Under the pieces are notes generated by a model. The model saw only the letters and a list, made by a program, of their open reading frames with translations. It ran no database searches and had not been told where the DNA came from. Shown here one piece after another: positions 29,348 to 38,786 of a stretch of 64,000 nt of DNA; position 1 is the first letter of the stretch; every line of letters begins with the position of its first letter. Source of the DNA: Noviherbaspirillum suwonense (GTDB taxonomy: Bacteria; Pseudomonadota; Gammaproteobacteria; Burkholderiales; Burkholderiaceae_D); the NCBI RefSeq assembly GCF_900182955.1, contig NZ_FXUL01000001.1:310001-374000 (forward strand), read 5' to 3'. The position numbers and the translations under genes were made by a program.

Positions 29348-31602
29348 AGACCACTACCAGTGAAATGAACGGCAAGGGCATGGAAGGCCGCATCGGCATG
29401 CCGACCAGTCGCGTCGACGGCCGGCTGAAAGTCACCGGCCAGGCGCAGTACGCTGCGGAATTCGCGGCGGAAGACCTGCTGTACGGCGTCGTGGTGTCCG
29501 GCGCGATTGCGCACGGCGAGATCAGCGCGATCGATGCCGCCGCTGCGCTGGCGGTGGACGGCGTGCTGCACGTGATGACCCATGAAAACCGTCCGCCCCT
29601 GCCGCGGTTCGACCGCAGCTACCGCGACGACGACACGCCGTCCGGTTCGCCGTTCCGGGCGCTCTACGATGAAAAGATCATCTACAGCGGCCAGCCGGTG
29701 GCGCTGGTGCTGGCCACCAGTTTCGAGGCGGCCCGGCACGGCGCGGCGCTGGTGAAGGTGAGCTACAAGGCCACGTCCCACCAGACCGATCTCGATGCGG
29801 TGCAGGCAGACGCCTACCATCCGCGCCAGGGCAAGGACGGCTTCCAGCCGCCGCCCAAGCCGCGCGGCGACGCCGATGCGGCGCTCAAGAAAGCCGAGAT
29901 CAATGTGCTGGCCGAGTATTCCACGCCGGTCGAGCATCACAACCCGATGGAAATGCATGCGAGCACGGTGATGGTCGACGCCGACGGCAGCCTGACCATC
30001 TACGACAAGACCCAGGGCGTGCTCAACACGCAGCAGTATGTGACCGGCGTGTTCGGCCTGAAGCCGGAGCAGGTGAGGGTGATTTCACCGTTCGTCGGCG
30101 GCGCCTTCGGTTCCGGCCTGCGGCCGCAGTACCAGCTGTTCCTGGCCGTGCTGGCGGCGCAGGAAATGAAGCGCTCGGTGCGGGTCGTGCTGACCCGCCA
30201 GCAGATGTTCAGCTTCGGCCACCGGCCGGCGTCGCGCCACCAGATCGCGCTGGGCGCGGACAAGACCGGCAAGCTGCTGGCCCTCAAGCATGCGGCGGTG
30301 GCTGAAACCTCGCGCTTCGAGGACTATATCGAGGTGGTGGTCAACTGGTCCGGCTCGGCTTACCAGTGCGACAACGTCACCCTCGACTACAAGGTCGCCG
30401 CGCTGGACGTCTACACGCCGCTGGACATGCGCGCTCCCGGCGCGACGCTGGGCGTCTATGCGCTGGAGTCGGCGATGGACGAATTGGCGCATGCGGTGCA
30501 TGTCGACCCGGTCGCCTTGCGCCTGATGAACTATGCCGAGAAGGACCAGAACACCGGCAAGCCGTTTTCGAGCAAGGAACTGAAGGCCTGCTACGAGCAG
30601 GGCGCGGCGAAATTCGGCTGGGGCAAGCGCGACCCTGCGCCGCGTTCCATGCGGCGCGGCAAGACGCTGGTCGGGTGGGGCATGGCCGGTGGCTTCTGGG
30701 ACGCGATGCAGCAGCCGGCCAGCGCCAAGGCGGTGCTGTCGGCCGACGGCAAGCTGGCGGTGTCGTCGGCGACCGCCGACATCGGCACCGGCACCTATAC
30801 CGCGATGACCATGATCGCCGCCGACACGCTGGGGCTGCCGCTCGAGAACGTCGTCTTCACGCTCGGCGATTCGTCGCTGCCGCAGGCGCCGCTGGAAGGC
30901 GGCTCGTGGACCGTGTCGTCGGTAGGCTCGGCGGTCAAATCGGTCTGCGAAAACATCCGCAAGAAGCTGTTCACCATCGCCCGCGCGATGCCGGACTCGC
31001 CGCTGGCCAAGGCTGGCGCGGACGAGGTCGAATGGACCGGGGGCAGGGTGCAGCTGGCGGGCCAGCCTGACAAGTCGCTTGCCATTTCCGACATCATGCG
31101 CAGCGACGGGCTGCACCGCATCGAGGAAACGGTCGACCAGTCGCCTGAGAAGAAGCAGAAGCAGTACACGATGCAGACCCATTCGGCCGTGTTCGTCGAG
31201 GTCGAGGTGGACGAGGACTTCGGCACCGTGGCCGTGAAGCGCGTGGTCAGCGCCATTGCCGGCGGCCGCGTCATCAACCCGAAAGCCGCGCGCAGCCAGA
31301 TCGTCGGCGGCGTGGTCTGGGGCATCGGCATGGCGCTGCACGAGGAAACCCTGACCGACCATGCGCTGGGTCGCTTCATGAACCACAGCTTCGCGGAATA
31401 CCATATCCCGGTCAATGCCGACATTCCCGACATCGACGTCGTGTTCGTCGAGGAGCATGACGACATCGTCAACCCATTGGGCGCGAAGGGGATGGGCGAG
31501 ATCGGCATCGTCGGCGTGGCCGCGGCGGTGGCCAACGCGGTGTTCCATGCCACCGGCAAGCGCGTGCGGGACCTGCCGATCACGCTGGACAAGACGGTGT
31601 AG
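29344..31602 (+). CDS. Molybdenum hydroxylase, molybdopterin-binding large subunit (PaoC/YagR-like)
   Basis: The catalytic subunit, 752 residues, which carries the molybdopterin cofactor and hydroxylates aldehydes or heterocycles. Typical elements are GRLKVTGQAQYAAEF at the N-terminus, VEHHNPMEMHASTV, the Gly-rich PFVGGAFGSGLRPQ cofactor loop, RAPGATLGVYALESAMDELA, and the catalytic glutamate in GAKGMGEIGIVG near the C-terminus. With the [4Fe-4S]-containing FAD subunit, the set is closest to aldehyde oxidoreductase PaoABC. No dedicated maturation chaperone (PaoD/XdhC) is adjacent. The substrate is unknown; aromatic aldehyde oxidation is the best guess. Confidence 0.92.
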   Translation: MKTTTSEMNGKGMEGRIGMPTSRVDGRLKVTGQAQYAAEFAAEDLLYGVVVSGAIAHGEISAIDAAAALAVDGVLHVMTHENRPPLPRFDRSYRDDDTPSGSPFRALYDEKIIYSGQPVALVLATSFEAARHGAALVKVSYKATSHQTDLDAVQADAYHPRQGKDGFQPPPKPRGDADAALKKAEINVLAEYSTPVEHHNPMEMHASTVMVDADGSLTIYDKTQGVLNTQQYVTGVFGLKPEQVRVISPFVGGAFGSGLRPQYQLFLAVLAAQEMKRSVRVVLTRQQMFSFGHRPASRHQIALGADKTGKLLALKHAAVAETSRFEDYIEVVVNWSGSAYQCDNVTLDYKVAALDVYTPLDMRAPGATLGVYALESAMDELAHAVHVDPVALRLMNYAEKDQNTGKPFSSKELKACYEQGAAKFGWGKRDPAPRSMRRGKTLVGWGMAGGFWDAMQQPASAKAVLSADGKLAVSSATADIGTGTYTAMTMIAADTLGLPLENVVFTLGDSSLPQAPLEGGSWTVSSVGSAVKSVCENIRKKLFTIARAMPDSPLAKAGADEVEWTGGRVQLAGQPDKSLAISDIMRSDGLHRIEETVDQSPEKKQKQYTMQTHSAVFVEVEVDEDFGTVAVKRVVSAIAGGRVINPKAARSQIVGGVVWGIGMALHEETLTDHALGRFMNHSFAEYHIPVNADIPDIDVVFVEEHDDIVNPLGAKGMGEIGIVGVAAAVANAVFHATGKRVRDLPITLDKTV

Positions 31603-31624
31603 GCGGCAGCATTCCGCCGCTTGC

Positions 31625-32575
31625 TCACGGGTGGTGGAAGTCCCAGGCAAGGTTGGCGCCGCACAGGTCCTCGAGCGCGGTGCCGACCGATTTGAACAGC
31701 GTCAGCTGCGCCGCGTCGGTGCGTCCCGGATGCCTGCCGGCGCAGAGGTCGGCCAGCTCGGCGCGGATGTCGTCGCGCGCCAGGCAGCCTGCTTCGATCG
31801 GCTGCAGCAGGTCGCCGGCTTCGGCCAGCGCGCCGTTGAAGGTGTCGACGAACACGTCCGCTTTGGCCATCAGCGCATCGTCGGCCTCGCGCATGTTCGG
31901 GCGGAAGCCGCCGACCAGGTCGACGTGGGTACCCGGCCGCAGCCATCGTCCGCGGACCACGGGAACGGTGCTGGTGGTCGCGCAGCTGATGATGTCCGCG
32001 CTTCCGGCCGCCGGCTCCAGGTCTTGCGCGGTCAGCACGTCGATCGTGTCGTCGCCGAGGCGCTGGCGTATGGATGCGGCGGTACGGGCCGCCTTGTCCG
32101 GCGAACGTCCCCATACGGTAATGCGGCGGATCGGCCGCGCCGCGCAATGCGCGGCCGCCATGTAAGGCGCAAGCGAGCCTGTGCCGACGATCAGCAGGCT
32201 GCTGCTGTCGGCTCGCGACAGGTAGGACGATGCCAGCGCGGATGCGGCAGCGGTGCGGCGCAGCGTCAGCTCCTCGCCATCCATCTGGCATACCGGCGCG
32301 CCGGTCGCGCTGTCGAACAGCATGAAGATCGAATGCACGGTGGGCAGATTGCGTTGCGGATTGCGCGGCGCGACGGTCACCAGCTTGACGCCGGCATGGC
32401 GTTCCGGCTGCCATACCGGCATCAGCAGGAGGACAGCGTCATGGTCGGGGGAAATCGGGTGCACGTGTCGCCGCGGCGTTTCGGCGCCGGTGCGGAATGC
32501 ATCGCGCAGGGCTTCGATGAGGACTGGATAAGGCAGCGCGGCGGCAAGCTGCGCCGCGTCGAGGTAGGGAATCAT
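31625..32575 (-). CDS. Ornithine cyclodeaminase / mu-crystallin family protein
   Basis: A 316-residue NAD(P)-binding protein. The N-terminal domain has the family arginine and lysine segments (GVKLVTVAPRNPQRNLPTVH). The Rossmann motif is LLIVGTGSLAPYMAAAHCA, followed by WGRSPDKA and the DLVGGFRPNMREADD loop. Relatives include ornithine cyclodeaminase, alanine dehydrogenase and delta1-pyrroline-2-carboxylate reductase; sequence alone does not decide. ATG 32575 starts the protein at its usual first helix. It is convergent with the molybdenum hydroxylase operon and follows ohr after 90 bases. Confidence 0.85.
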   Translation of the reverse strand: MIPYLDAAQLAAALPYPVLIEALRDAFRTGAETPRRHVHPISPDHDAVLLLMPVWQPERHAGVKLVTVAPRNPQRNLPTVHSIFMLFDSATGAPVCQMDGEELTLRRTAAASALASSYLSRADSSSLLIVGTGSLAPYMAAAHCAARPIRRITVWGRSPDKAARTAASIRQRLGDDTIDVLTAQDLEPAAGSADIISCATTSTVPVVRGRWLRPGTHVDLVGGFRPNMREADDALMAKADVFVDTFNGALAEAGDLLQPIEAGCLARDDIRAELADLCAGRHPGRTDAAQLTLFKSVGTALEDLCGANLAWDFHHP

Positions 32576-32665
32576 GGAGTGTGCCGGTCGCTGGGGAAGC
32601 GTCAGCGTAGCGAAGCGCCCCGGCGGCGTCAATCCGCGGGGGCGCAGCCCTGGTCAGGACAGTGA

Positions 32666-33085
32666 TTAGCCGATGGTCAGGCCAACGTCGATGTTGTTGC
32701 GGGTGGCATTGGAGTAGGGGCAGACTTCATGCGCCTTGTTCACCAGCGCCTGCGCCGCATCGGCGGCCATGCCGGGCAGCGCTACCTGCAGGCTCACCGC
32801 CAGGCCGAAGCCGCCCTTGTCGTTCGGGCCGATGCCGACTTCCGCATTGACGGCGGTCTCGGCCGGCAGCTGCACCTTGGTGTGGGCGGCGACGAATTTC
32901 ATCGCGGACAGGAAGCATGCCGCATAGCCAGCCGCGAACAGCTGCTCGGGGTTGGTGCCCGCGCCGCCGGCGCCGCCGAGTTCCTTGGGCGTATTCAGCG
33001 CGACATCCAGGTGCTTGTCGTCGGACGTTGCGCGGCCGTCGCGGCCTCCGGTTGCAGTGGCGTGCGCGGTATAGAGTACTTGCAT
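32666..33085 (-). CDS. ohr: Organic hydroperoxide resistance protein Ohr
   Basis: A 139-residue OsmC/Ohr-family thiol peroxidase that detoxifies organic and fatty-acid hydroperoxides. The two redox cysteines are in [12 protein letters not shown] and [11 protein letters not shown], with the catalytic arginine and glutamate in [12 protein letters not shown] and nearby. It is preceded on the same strand by its repressor gene ohrR, with a promoter and operator in the gap. Confidence 0.95.
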   Translation of the reverse strand: MQVLYTAHATATGGRDGRATSDDKHLDVALNTPKELGGAGGAGTNPEQLFAAGYAACFLSAMKFVAAHTKVQLPAETAVNAEVGIGPNDKGGFGLAVSLQVALPGMAADAAQALVNKAHEVCPYSNATRNNIDVGLTIG

Positions 33086-33132
33086 GGCTTTCTCCGTGTC
33101 GTTGGAAATGGGGTGCTGCGTTCGAAGGACAC

Positions 33133-33165
33133 AAGATAACGTAAAATTAAATTGTGTGCAATTGA
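33133..33165 (-). promoter_or_regulatory. ohr promoter overlapped by an OhrR-type operator
   Basis: On the minus strand TTGCAC (33161-33156), a 17-base spacer and TATCTT (33138-33133) form a sigma70 promoter aimed at ohr. The palindrome AATTGTGTGCAATT (33150-33163) covers the -35 box. OhrR operators are AT-rich palindromes of this kind, so repression by blocking RNA polymerase is likely. Confidence 0.75.
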
Positions 33166-33233
33166 ATTTATCTGTGCCGCCGATAGCGTGGCGGTCTGCC
33201 TTGACGTCGACGCCCCCGGCAGCCCGGACCGGC

Positions 33234-33692
33234 TTATTCCTTGTTGCGGACCAGGCCGTCGCGTATCAGCGCCAGCTGCGCGCGCAGTCCCGTCACCGCC
33301 TGTTCGGACTGGCCGCTGGCGCACAGCACCTGCTGCGGTATGTCCTGCGCACGCCGCTTCAGCGCGCGGCCCTCGCGCGTCAGCGTGATCCGGACCTGGC
33401 GCTCGTCTTCCGTGTCGCGGGCGCGAACGATCAGGCCGGATGCCTCCAGCCGCTTGAGCAGCGGCGTCAGCGTGCCGGAGTCGAGGAACAGCTTCTCGCC
33501 TATGGTCTTCACCAGCAGGCCGTCCTCCTGCCACAGCACCAGCATCACCAGGTATTGCGGATAGGTCAGGCCGAGCTTGTCGAGCAGCGGCTTGTAGGTC
33601 TTGGTCATGGCCAGCGAGGCCGAATAGAGCGCGAAGCAGAACTGACTATCCAGGGCCAGTATGCTGTCCGGGCTCTTGGAAGGTTTGGACAT
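33234..33692 (-). CDS. ohrR: MarR-family peroxide-sensing repressor OhrR
   Basis: A 152-residue MarR-type winged-helix regulator. The reactive cysteine that senses hydroperoxides is in [18 protein letters not shown], the conserved OhrR position. The winged helix covers [40 protein letters not shown], and the wing is [11 protein letters not shown]-like. It lies just upstream of ohr on the same strand and should bind the operator at 33150-33163. Confidence 0.93.
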   Translation of the reverse strand: MSKPSKSPDSILALDSQFCFALYSASLAMTKTYKPLLDKLGLTYPQYLVMLVLWQEDGLLVKTIGEKLFLDSGTLTPLLKRLEASGLIVRARDTEDERQVRITLTREGRALKRRAQDIPQQVLCASGQSEQAVTGLRAQLALIRDGLVRNKE

Positions 33693-33789
33693 CGTGATTC
33701 CTTGATTTGAACGGTGCGCCGGCAGCGGCGATAAAAACCGGTCGTGTTAGCCTTGCCGTTTTTTACTCTTCCGAATTACTCCGGATCGT

Positions 33790-35202
33790 ATGCGAATTTC
33801 ATTCAGACTCCAAGCCGCCATTGTCCTGGTTTTTGCCTGCGGCGGCGCAGCCGCGCAGGAATTGCCTGCCAGCGTAACCCAGGCATTGCGCCACGCCGGC
33901 ATACCGTCGAGCGCCGTCGGCGCCTATGCGCAGGAAGTCATCGCGGGCCGCACGCTGGTGTCGTCGAACGCGCTGGCGCCGCTCAATCCCGCGTCCACGC
34001 TGAAGCTGGTGACGACGCAGGCCGCGCTGCAGCTGCTGGGGCCGACCTATACCTGGAAAACCGGCGCCTATGCGGCCGGCCCGCAGCGCGGCGACGTCCT
34101 CGAAGGCGACCTCGTCATCCGCGGCGGCGGCGACCCGCGCCTCAACGTGGAAAGCCTGTGGCTGTTCCTGCGCCAGCTTCGCGAGAAGGGCATACGCCAG
34201 ATCAGCGGCGACCTGGTGCTGGACCATAGCCGCTTCGAGACGCGGCCGTTCGACGCCGCCCAGTTCGACGGCGCGCCGCTCAAACCGTACAATGCCGGCC
34301 CCGATGCGCTGCTGCTCAACTACCATGCGTTCGCGCTGCGCCTGACGCCGGACCAGGCCAGCGGCAAGGCCCGCGTCAGCGTCGAGCCGCCGGTGTCCGG
34401 GCTGCCCGTCAGCGGCCCCGTGCTGGTCGAAGGGGAGTGCGGCAACTGGAACGCCAACCTCGCGCCCAGCCTGACCGACCAGGGCATCGCCATCGACGGC
34501 ACTTACCCGTATGCCTGCGGTGAAAACGTGCTGTATGCGCATCCCTACCAGATGAGCCGCGCTGCCTTCTTCGGCGCGGTGTTCCGCCGGCTCTGGACCG
34601 AGATGGGCGGCACGCTGGGCGGGCAGGTCCGCGACGGCCTGCTGCCTGCCGATGCGCGCCTGGTCGCCGAGTGGCAATCCGCGCCGCTGACCCAGGTGAT
34701 CACCGACATCAACAAGTTCAGCAACAACGTGATGGCCCGCCAGCTGCTGCTGACGATGGCGAGCGAGGCCTCGCCGGCGCCGGCCAATCCGGAAGGCGGC
34801 GCCGCCGCGGTGCGCGGCTGGCTGATGGGCAAGGGCATCGATGCGCCCGACCTGGTCCTGGACAACGGTTCCGGCCTGTCGCGCAGCGAGCGCATCTCCG
34901 CCATTACCATGGGCCGGGTGCTGCTGGCCGGCTACAACTCGCCGACCATGCCCGAATTCATCGCCTCGCTGCCGCTGGTGGCGAATGACGGCACCATGCG
35001 CAAGCGGCTCCGGGACAAGCCCGTCGCCGGCCGCGCGCACATCAAGACCGGCAGCCTGGACGGCGTGCGCGCGATCGCCGGCTATGTGATGGCCGCCTCG
35101 GGCAAATGGTATGCGGTGGTCTGCATCGTCAATCACCCGAATGCCGGCGCGGCCCGCGAGCCGCTGGACCTGCTGGTGCAATGGATATACGAGCGGGGCT
35201 GA
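33790..35202 (+). CDS. dacB: D-alanyl-D-alanine carboxypeptidase/endopeptidase (PBP4)
   Basis: A periplasmic class C penicillin-binding protein that trims peptidoglycan side chains and cuts cross-links. The 470-residue precursor has a Sec signal (RLQAAIVLVFACGGAAAQ). Serine 69 and lysine 72 form the SxxK motif (NPASTLKLVTT), SxN is in NKFSNNVMARQ, and the KTG triad is RAHIKTGSLDG. The long insertion between SxxK and SxN is typical of PBP4. It is a single gene, convergent with the TPM-domain operon. Confidence 0.94.
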   Translation: MRISFRLQAAIVLVFACGGAAAQELPASVTQALRHAGIPSSAVGAYAQEVIAGRTLVSSNALAPLNPASTLKLVTTQAALQLLGPTYTWKTGAYAAGPQRGDVLEGDLVIRGGGDPRLNVESLWLFLRQLREKGIRQISGDLVLDHSRFETRPFDAAQFDGAPLKPYNAGPDALLLNYHAFALRLTPDQASGKARVSVEPPVSGLPVSGPVLVEGECGNWNANLAPSLTDQGIAIDGTYPYACGENVLYAHPYQMSRAAFFGAVFRRLWTEMGGTLGGQVRDGLLPADARLVAEWQSAPLTQVITDINKFSNNVMARQLLLTMASEASPAPANPEGGAAAVRGWLMGKGIDAPDLVLDNGSGLSRSERISAITMGRVLLAGYNSPTMPEFIASLPLVANDGTMRKRLRDKPVAGRAHIKTGSLDGVRAIAGYVMAASGKWYAVVCIVNHPNAGAAREPLDLLVQWIYERG

Positions 35203-35214
35203 GCCTGGCCGGGC

Positions 35215-35715
35215 TCAGAGGATGATGGGCTTGTCCGACAGCTGGTTGACGCGTTCGCCGGTGGCCGGCAGCTTCCGGTGCAGCAGCTCGTTGAGCTGGC
35301 TGAGCGCCGCGACCGTGCTGTCGCGGAAAGCGCCGCGCTTCAGGTGGCCTATCATGGTGTCGCAGACCGCCTGCCACTCTTCGGGCTGCACCAGGCGGCC
35401 AACGCCGCGGTCGGCCACGATTTCCACCTGGTGGTCGGCCAGGTTCAGGTAGATCAGCACGCCGCAATTTTCCTCGGTGTCCCAGACCCGGTAATCCGAG
35501 AAAAGCATGCGCGCACGCGCGCGCGGATGAAGGTTTTCGAGCACGTCATCGAGCGGCATCGCCGGCTCGATGATCAGGCGCACCTCGGCCCGGTGCAGCC
35601 GTTCGCCCTCGGCGATGGTCTGCTGGATGTCGGCCAGCACCTCCTTGGAGAAAGCCCGGCGTCCGCTGGCCTGCGTGGTCGTCAGGTGCCGCCACAGTCT
35701 TTTCAAGTTTGTCAT
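35215..35715 (-). CDS. TPM-domain protein, short cytoplasmic form
   Basis: A 166-residue protein with a TPM_phosphatase (Psb32/MOLO-1-like) domain. The sequence runs FSKEVLADIQQTIAEGERLH, AEVRLIIEP, then GVLIYLNLADHQVEIVADRGVG and QPEEWQAVCDTMIGHLKRG. It has no signal peptide and no membrane segment, unlike its neighbour. The ATG overlaps the preceding stop by one base (TGATG), so it is the last gene of lemA-TPM-TPM. Its function is unknown; paired short and long TPM genes are common beside lemA. Confidence 0.85.
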   Translation of the reverse strand: MTNLKRLWRHLTTTQASGRRAFSKEVLADIQQTIAEGERLHRAEVRLIIEPAMPLDDVLENLHPRARARMLFSDYRVWDTEENCGVLIYLNLADHQVEIVADRGVGRLVQPEEWQAVCDTMIGHLKRGAFRDSTVAALSQLNELLHRKLPATGERVNQLSDKPIIL

Positions 35716-36521
35716 CACCAGTTCCCCGAAGCGCCGCCGCCGTCGAATCCGCCGCCGCCGCCGGAAAATCCACCGCCGCCACCGCCGCCGCCAAAACCGC
35801 CGCCGCCGAATCCGCCGCGGCTGCCGATGCTGTTGCCGATCGCGCTGCCGACGATGATGCCGGCATTGCGTCCCCAGTCATTGCCGCCCAGCCGGTTGCG
35901 GCGACGGCCGCCCCGCATGAACATCGGCACGATGAAGAACAGCCCGAACAGCAGGAAGGGCAGCCATGAGCCGATGCCTTCCTCGCCGCCTGTTTGCTGC
36001 GCGCGGGGCGCCGGCGCCGGCAGGTTTTCCTTGTCGATCAGCGCGGTGATGGCGGAAACGCCGGCCGACAGCCCGCCGTAAAAGTCGTTCTGTCGGAAAT
36101 GCGGCGCGATCACTTCCTCCAGGATGCGGCGCGACTGGGCGTCGGTCAGCGAACCCTGCACGCCGCGCCCGGTCTCGATGCGCAGCCGGCGCAGCGCCGG
36201 CGTGTTGTCCCGCGCGACCACCAGGATCACGCCGTCGTCCACGCCCTTGCGGCCCAGTTTCCATGCATCCGCCACCCGTATGCTGAACTGCTCGATCGCC
36301 TCCGGCGCGGTCGAGCCGACCAGCAGCACCGCGACCTGGTTGCCGGTGCGTTCCTCCTGCTCCTTCAGCACGTTCTCCAGCGTGTCGCGCTGGGCCGGCG
36401 TCAGCATGCCGATGGTGTCGGTCACGCGCGTCTGCAGCGGCGGCACCGGCTTCAGGTCCTGCGCGCCTGCAAGCAGCACGCAGAATGCCAGGCCCAGTCC
36501 GGCCAGCCAGCGCGCGACCAT
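35715..36521 (-). CDS. TPM-domain membrane protein with Gly-rich tail (YgcG family)
   Basis: A 268-residue exported protein. It has a signal peptide (WLAGLGLAFCVLLAGAQ), then a periplasmic TPM domain (VTDTIGMLTPAQRDTLENVL, GVILVVARDNTPALRRLRIETGRG). A membrane helix (FLLFGLFFIVPMFM) follows, and a tail of about 60 residues is nearly all Gly, Phe and Ser. The start at 36521 is preferred: it has AAGG upstream and begins at the signal peptide, whereas starts at 36575 or 36557 run into the end of lemA. It probably sits in a complex with LemA; its role is unknown. Confidence 0.88.
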   Translation of the reverse strand: MVARWLAGLGLAFCVLLAGAQDLKPVPPLQTRVTDTIGMLTPAQRDTLENVLKEQEERTGNQVAVLLVGSTAPEAIEQFSIRVADAWKLGRKGVDDGVILVVARDNTPALRRLRIETGRGVQGSLTDAQSRRILEEVIAPHFRQNDFYGGLSAGVSAITALIDKENLPAPAPRAQQTGGEEGIGSWLPFLLFGLFFIVPMFMRGGRRRNRLGGNDWGRNAGIIVGSAIGNSIGSRGGFGGGGFGGGGGGGGFSGGGGGFDGGGASGNW

Positions 36522-36528
36522 GCCGGCC

Positions 36529-37122
36529 TTACTTGCCGAAGTTGACGGCTGGCGCATTGGAAATGGCTTTTTCATTTTCCACGGTGAACGACGGCCGCAC
36601 CGGGTAGCCGAACATCTTCGCCGTCAGGTTGGTCGGGAAACTGCGCGCCAGCACGTTGTAGTCCTGCACCGCCTTGATGTAGCGCTGGCGGGCGACGGTG
36701 ATGCGGTTTTCCGTGCCTTCGAGCTGCGACTGCAGGTCCCGGAACAGGCCGTCGGCCTTGAGCTGCGGATAGTTTTCCGACACCGCCAGCAGCCGCGACA
36801 GCGCCTGCGTCAGCTGTCCCTGCGCCTGCTGGAAGCGCTCGAATGCCTGCGGGTCGTTCAGCACCTCTGGGGTCACCTGGATGCTGGTGGCGGCGGCGCG
36901 CGCCTTGGTCACCGCTTCCAGGGTCTCGCGCTCATGGGAGGCATAACCCTTGACCGTGTTGACCAGATTTGGCACCAGGTCGGCGCGCCGCTGGTACTGG
37001 TTCACCACTTCGCCCCAGGCTGCCTTGACCGCTTCGTCGCTGCTCTGGAACTGGTTGTAGCCGCAGCCGGAAAGCAGGACGGCGAAGAGTGCGGCGCTAA
37101 GCCATGACAGCCATGTTTTCAT
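36529..37122 (-). CDS. lemA: LemA family lipoprotein
   Basis: A 197-residue protein with a lipobox-like signal (AVLLSGCGYN) and a long helical LemA core. The family motif YQRRADLVPNLVNTVKGYA is near residue 45, and FPTNLTAKMFGY lies near the C-terminus. LemA proteins are membrane-anchored helical bundles of unclear role. It heads the operon lemA-TPM-TPM, with AGGAAA before the ATG. Confidence 0.92.
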   Translation of the reverse strand: MKTWLSWLSAALFAVLLSGCGYNQFQSSDEAVKAAWGEVVNQYQRRADLVPNLVNTVKGYASHERETLEAVTKARAAATSIQVTPEVLNDPQAFERFQQAQGQLTQALSRLLAVSENYPQLKADGLFRDLQSQLEGTENRITVARQRYIKAVQDYNVLARSFPTNLTAKMFGYPVRPSFTVENEKAISNAPAVNFGK

Positions 37123-37322
37123 AGAAATTTTCCTTATCGATTGGTGATGCGTCCGGGAGAGGGCTTCCCGCCTGGTCCGGATGCCGGGACGGTCCGTAAA
37201 GGCGCTTGCTCACTGCGCGGGCGCGATGATGTCCGAAACATAACATGGCAAGTTACAATGTGCGCGTCTGATGCAAGCAAGCTTGATCGTGGACATTTCA
37301 CCCATTCCAGCCAAGGTTTACC

Positions 37323-38162
37323 GTGAGTTTTACAGAAAAGTTATCGTCCGCATGGCGCACCCGCAACTCCCTGCTGTGCGTCGGACTGGACCCGGACGTG
37401 TCGAGGTTTCCTGCCCACCTGCAGGGGCGGCCGGACGGGATATTCGAATTCTGCAAGTCCATCGTCGACGCCACCGCCGACGCCGCCTGCAGCTTCAAGC
37501 CGCAGATCGCCTACTTCGCCGCGCTGCGGGCGGAGGACCAGCTCGAGGCGCTGTGCAAATACATCCGCACGCATCACCCGGACCTGCCGCTGGTGCTGGA
37601 CGCCAAGCGCGGCGACATCGGCGCCACCGCCGAACAGTATGCGCGGGAAGCGTTCGAACGCTATGACGCGGACGCGGTGACGGTCAATCCGTACATGGGC
37701 GCCGACTCGGTGGCGCCTTACATGGAATGGCAGGACAGGGGGGTCATCGTGCTGTGCCGCACGTCCAATCCGGGCGGCTCCGACCTGCAGTTCATGCAGG
37801 TCGACGGCCGGCCGCTGTACCAGCACGTCGCGCGGCTGGTCGCGGAAAAGTGGAACCGCAACGGGCAATGCGGCCTGGTGGTCGGCGCCACCTTTCCCGG
37901 CGAACTGGCGCAGGTGAGGGCCATCGTCGGCGACATGCCGCTGCTGGTGCCGGGCATCGGCGCGCAGGGCGGGGACATCGCCGCCACGGTGGCCGCCGGC
38001 CGCGACGGCCACGGCGCCGGCATGATGATCAATTCCTCGCGGGCCATCCTGTATGCGCAGCCGCTCGCGGGCAGCGGCGAGACCTTCGACCAGGCGGCGC
38101 GTCGCGTCGCCTGCGAGACCCGCGACGCGATCAACCGCGAGCGCGGCCTGGCCGCCGGCTAG
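37323..38162 (+). CDS. pyrF: Orotidine 5'-phosphate decarboxylase (type 2)
   Basis: The last step of UMP synthesis. The 279-residue protein has [15 protein letters not shown] near the N-terminus, the catalytic Lys-Asp network in [18 protein letters not shown], and [15 protein letters not shown]. These features and the length place it in the longer type 2 PyrF group. The start is GTG at 37323. It is convergent with pncC (16-base gap). Confidence 0.94.
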   Translation: MSFTEKLSSAWRTRNSLLCVGLDPDVSRFPAHLQGRPDGIFEFCKSIVDATADAACSFKPQIAYFAALRAEDQLEALCKYIRTHHPDLPLVLDAKRGDIGATAEQYAREAFERYDADAVTVNPYMGADSVAPYMEWQDRGVIVLCRTSNPGGSDLQFMQVDGRPLYQHVARLVAEKWNRNGQCGLVVGATFPGELAQVRAIVGDMPLLVPGIGAQGGDIAATVAAGRDGHGAGMMINSSRAILYAQPLAGSGETFDQAARRVACETRDAINRERGLAAG

Positions 38163-38177
38163 CGCCCGGCGCCGCGC

Positions 38178-38660
38178 TTACTGTTCCAGGAAGCGCAGCA
38201 GGCCGGACAGCGCATGGGCGACCGTCTGCTCGCGCACCGCATGCCGGTCTCCTGCAAACACCTTGCGCTCGCTGTAGGTCCGGTGTCCCATCGCCCAGGC
38301 GAAGCAGATCGTGCCGACCGGCTTGCCCGGCACCGCGCCGCCGGGTCCGGCGATCCCGGTCGTCGACAGCGTGATCGTCGCATTGCTGTTGGCCAGCGCG
38401 CCTTCGGCCATCGCTGTCGCCACCTCGTCGCTGACCGCGCCATAGCGGACGATCAGCCCCTCGGACACGTCCAGCATGTCGGTCTTGGACGCGTTCGAAT
38501 AGGTGATGAAGCCGCATTCGAACCAGCCCGACGACCCGGCAATCTCGGTCACCGCCTGGGCCACGCCGCCGCCCGTGCAGGACTCCGCCGTCGCCAGCAT
38601 CAGCCGCTGCGACTGAAGCACGATGCCTACCTGTTCTGCAAGCGCATTGATGTCTTTCAT
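38178..38660 (-). CDS. pncC: CinA-family nicotinamide-nucleotide amidohydrolase
   Basis: A 160-residue protein corresponding to the C-terminal CinA domain alone. It deamidates nicotinamide mononucleotide in NAD recycling. Hallmarks are ATAESCTGGGVAQAVTEIAGSS and LSTTGIAGPGGAVPGKPVGT. It lies directly upstream of pgpA/thiL in many betaproteobacteria; here the orphan dctP gene separates them. Confidence 0.92.
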   Translation of the reverse strand: MKDINALAEQVGIVLQSQRLMLATAESCTGGGVAQAVTEIAGSSGWFECGFITYSNASKTDMLDVSEGLIVRYGAVSDEVATAMAEGALANSNATITLSTTGIAGPGGAVPGKPVGTICFAWAMGHRTYSERKVFAGDRHAVREQTVAHALSGLLRFLEQ

Positions 38661-38786
38661 GTTGTCTCCTGTTCTCGAATTTCGATAAAAGGCCGTCTCC
38701 CCGGTGGGTTTTACTTTACCACCCGGTCCCGGCGTTTGATGCGCCGGCCCGCCGTGAATTGTTATGAAAGTGTTTTGATTCCGGGA

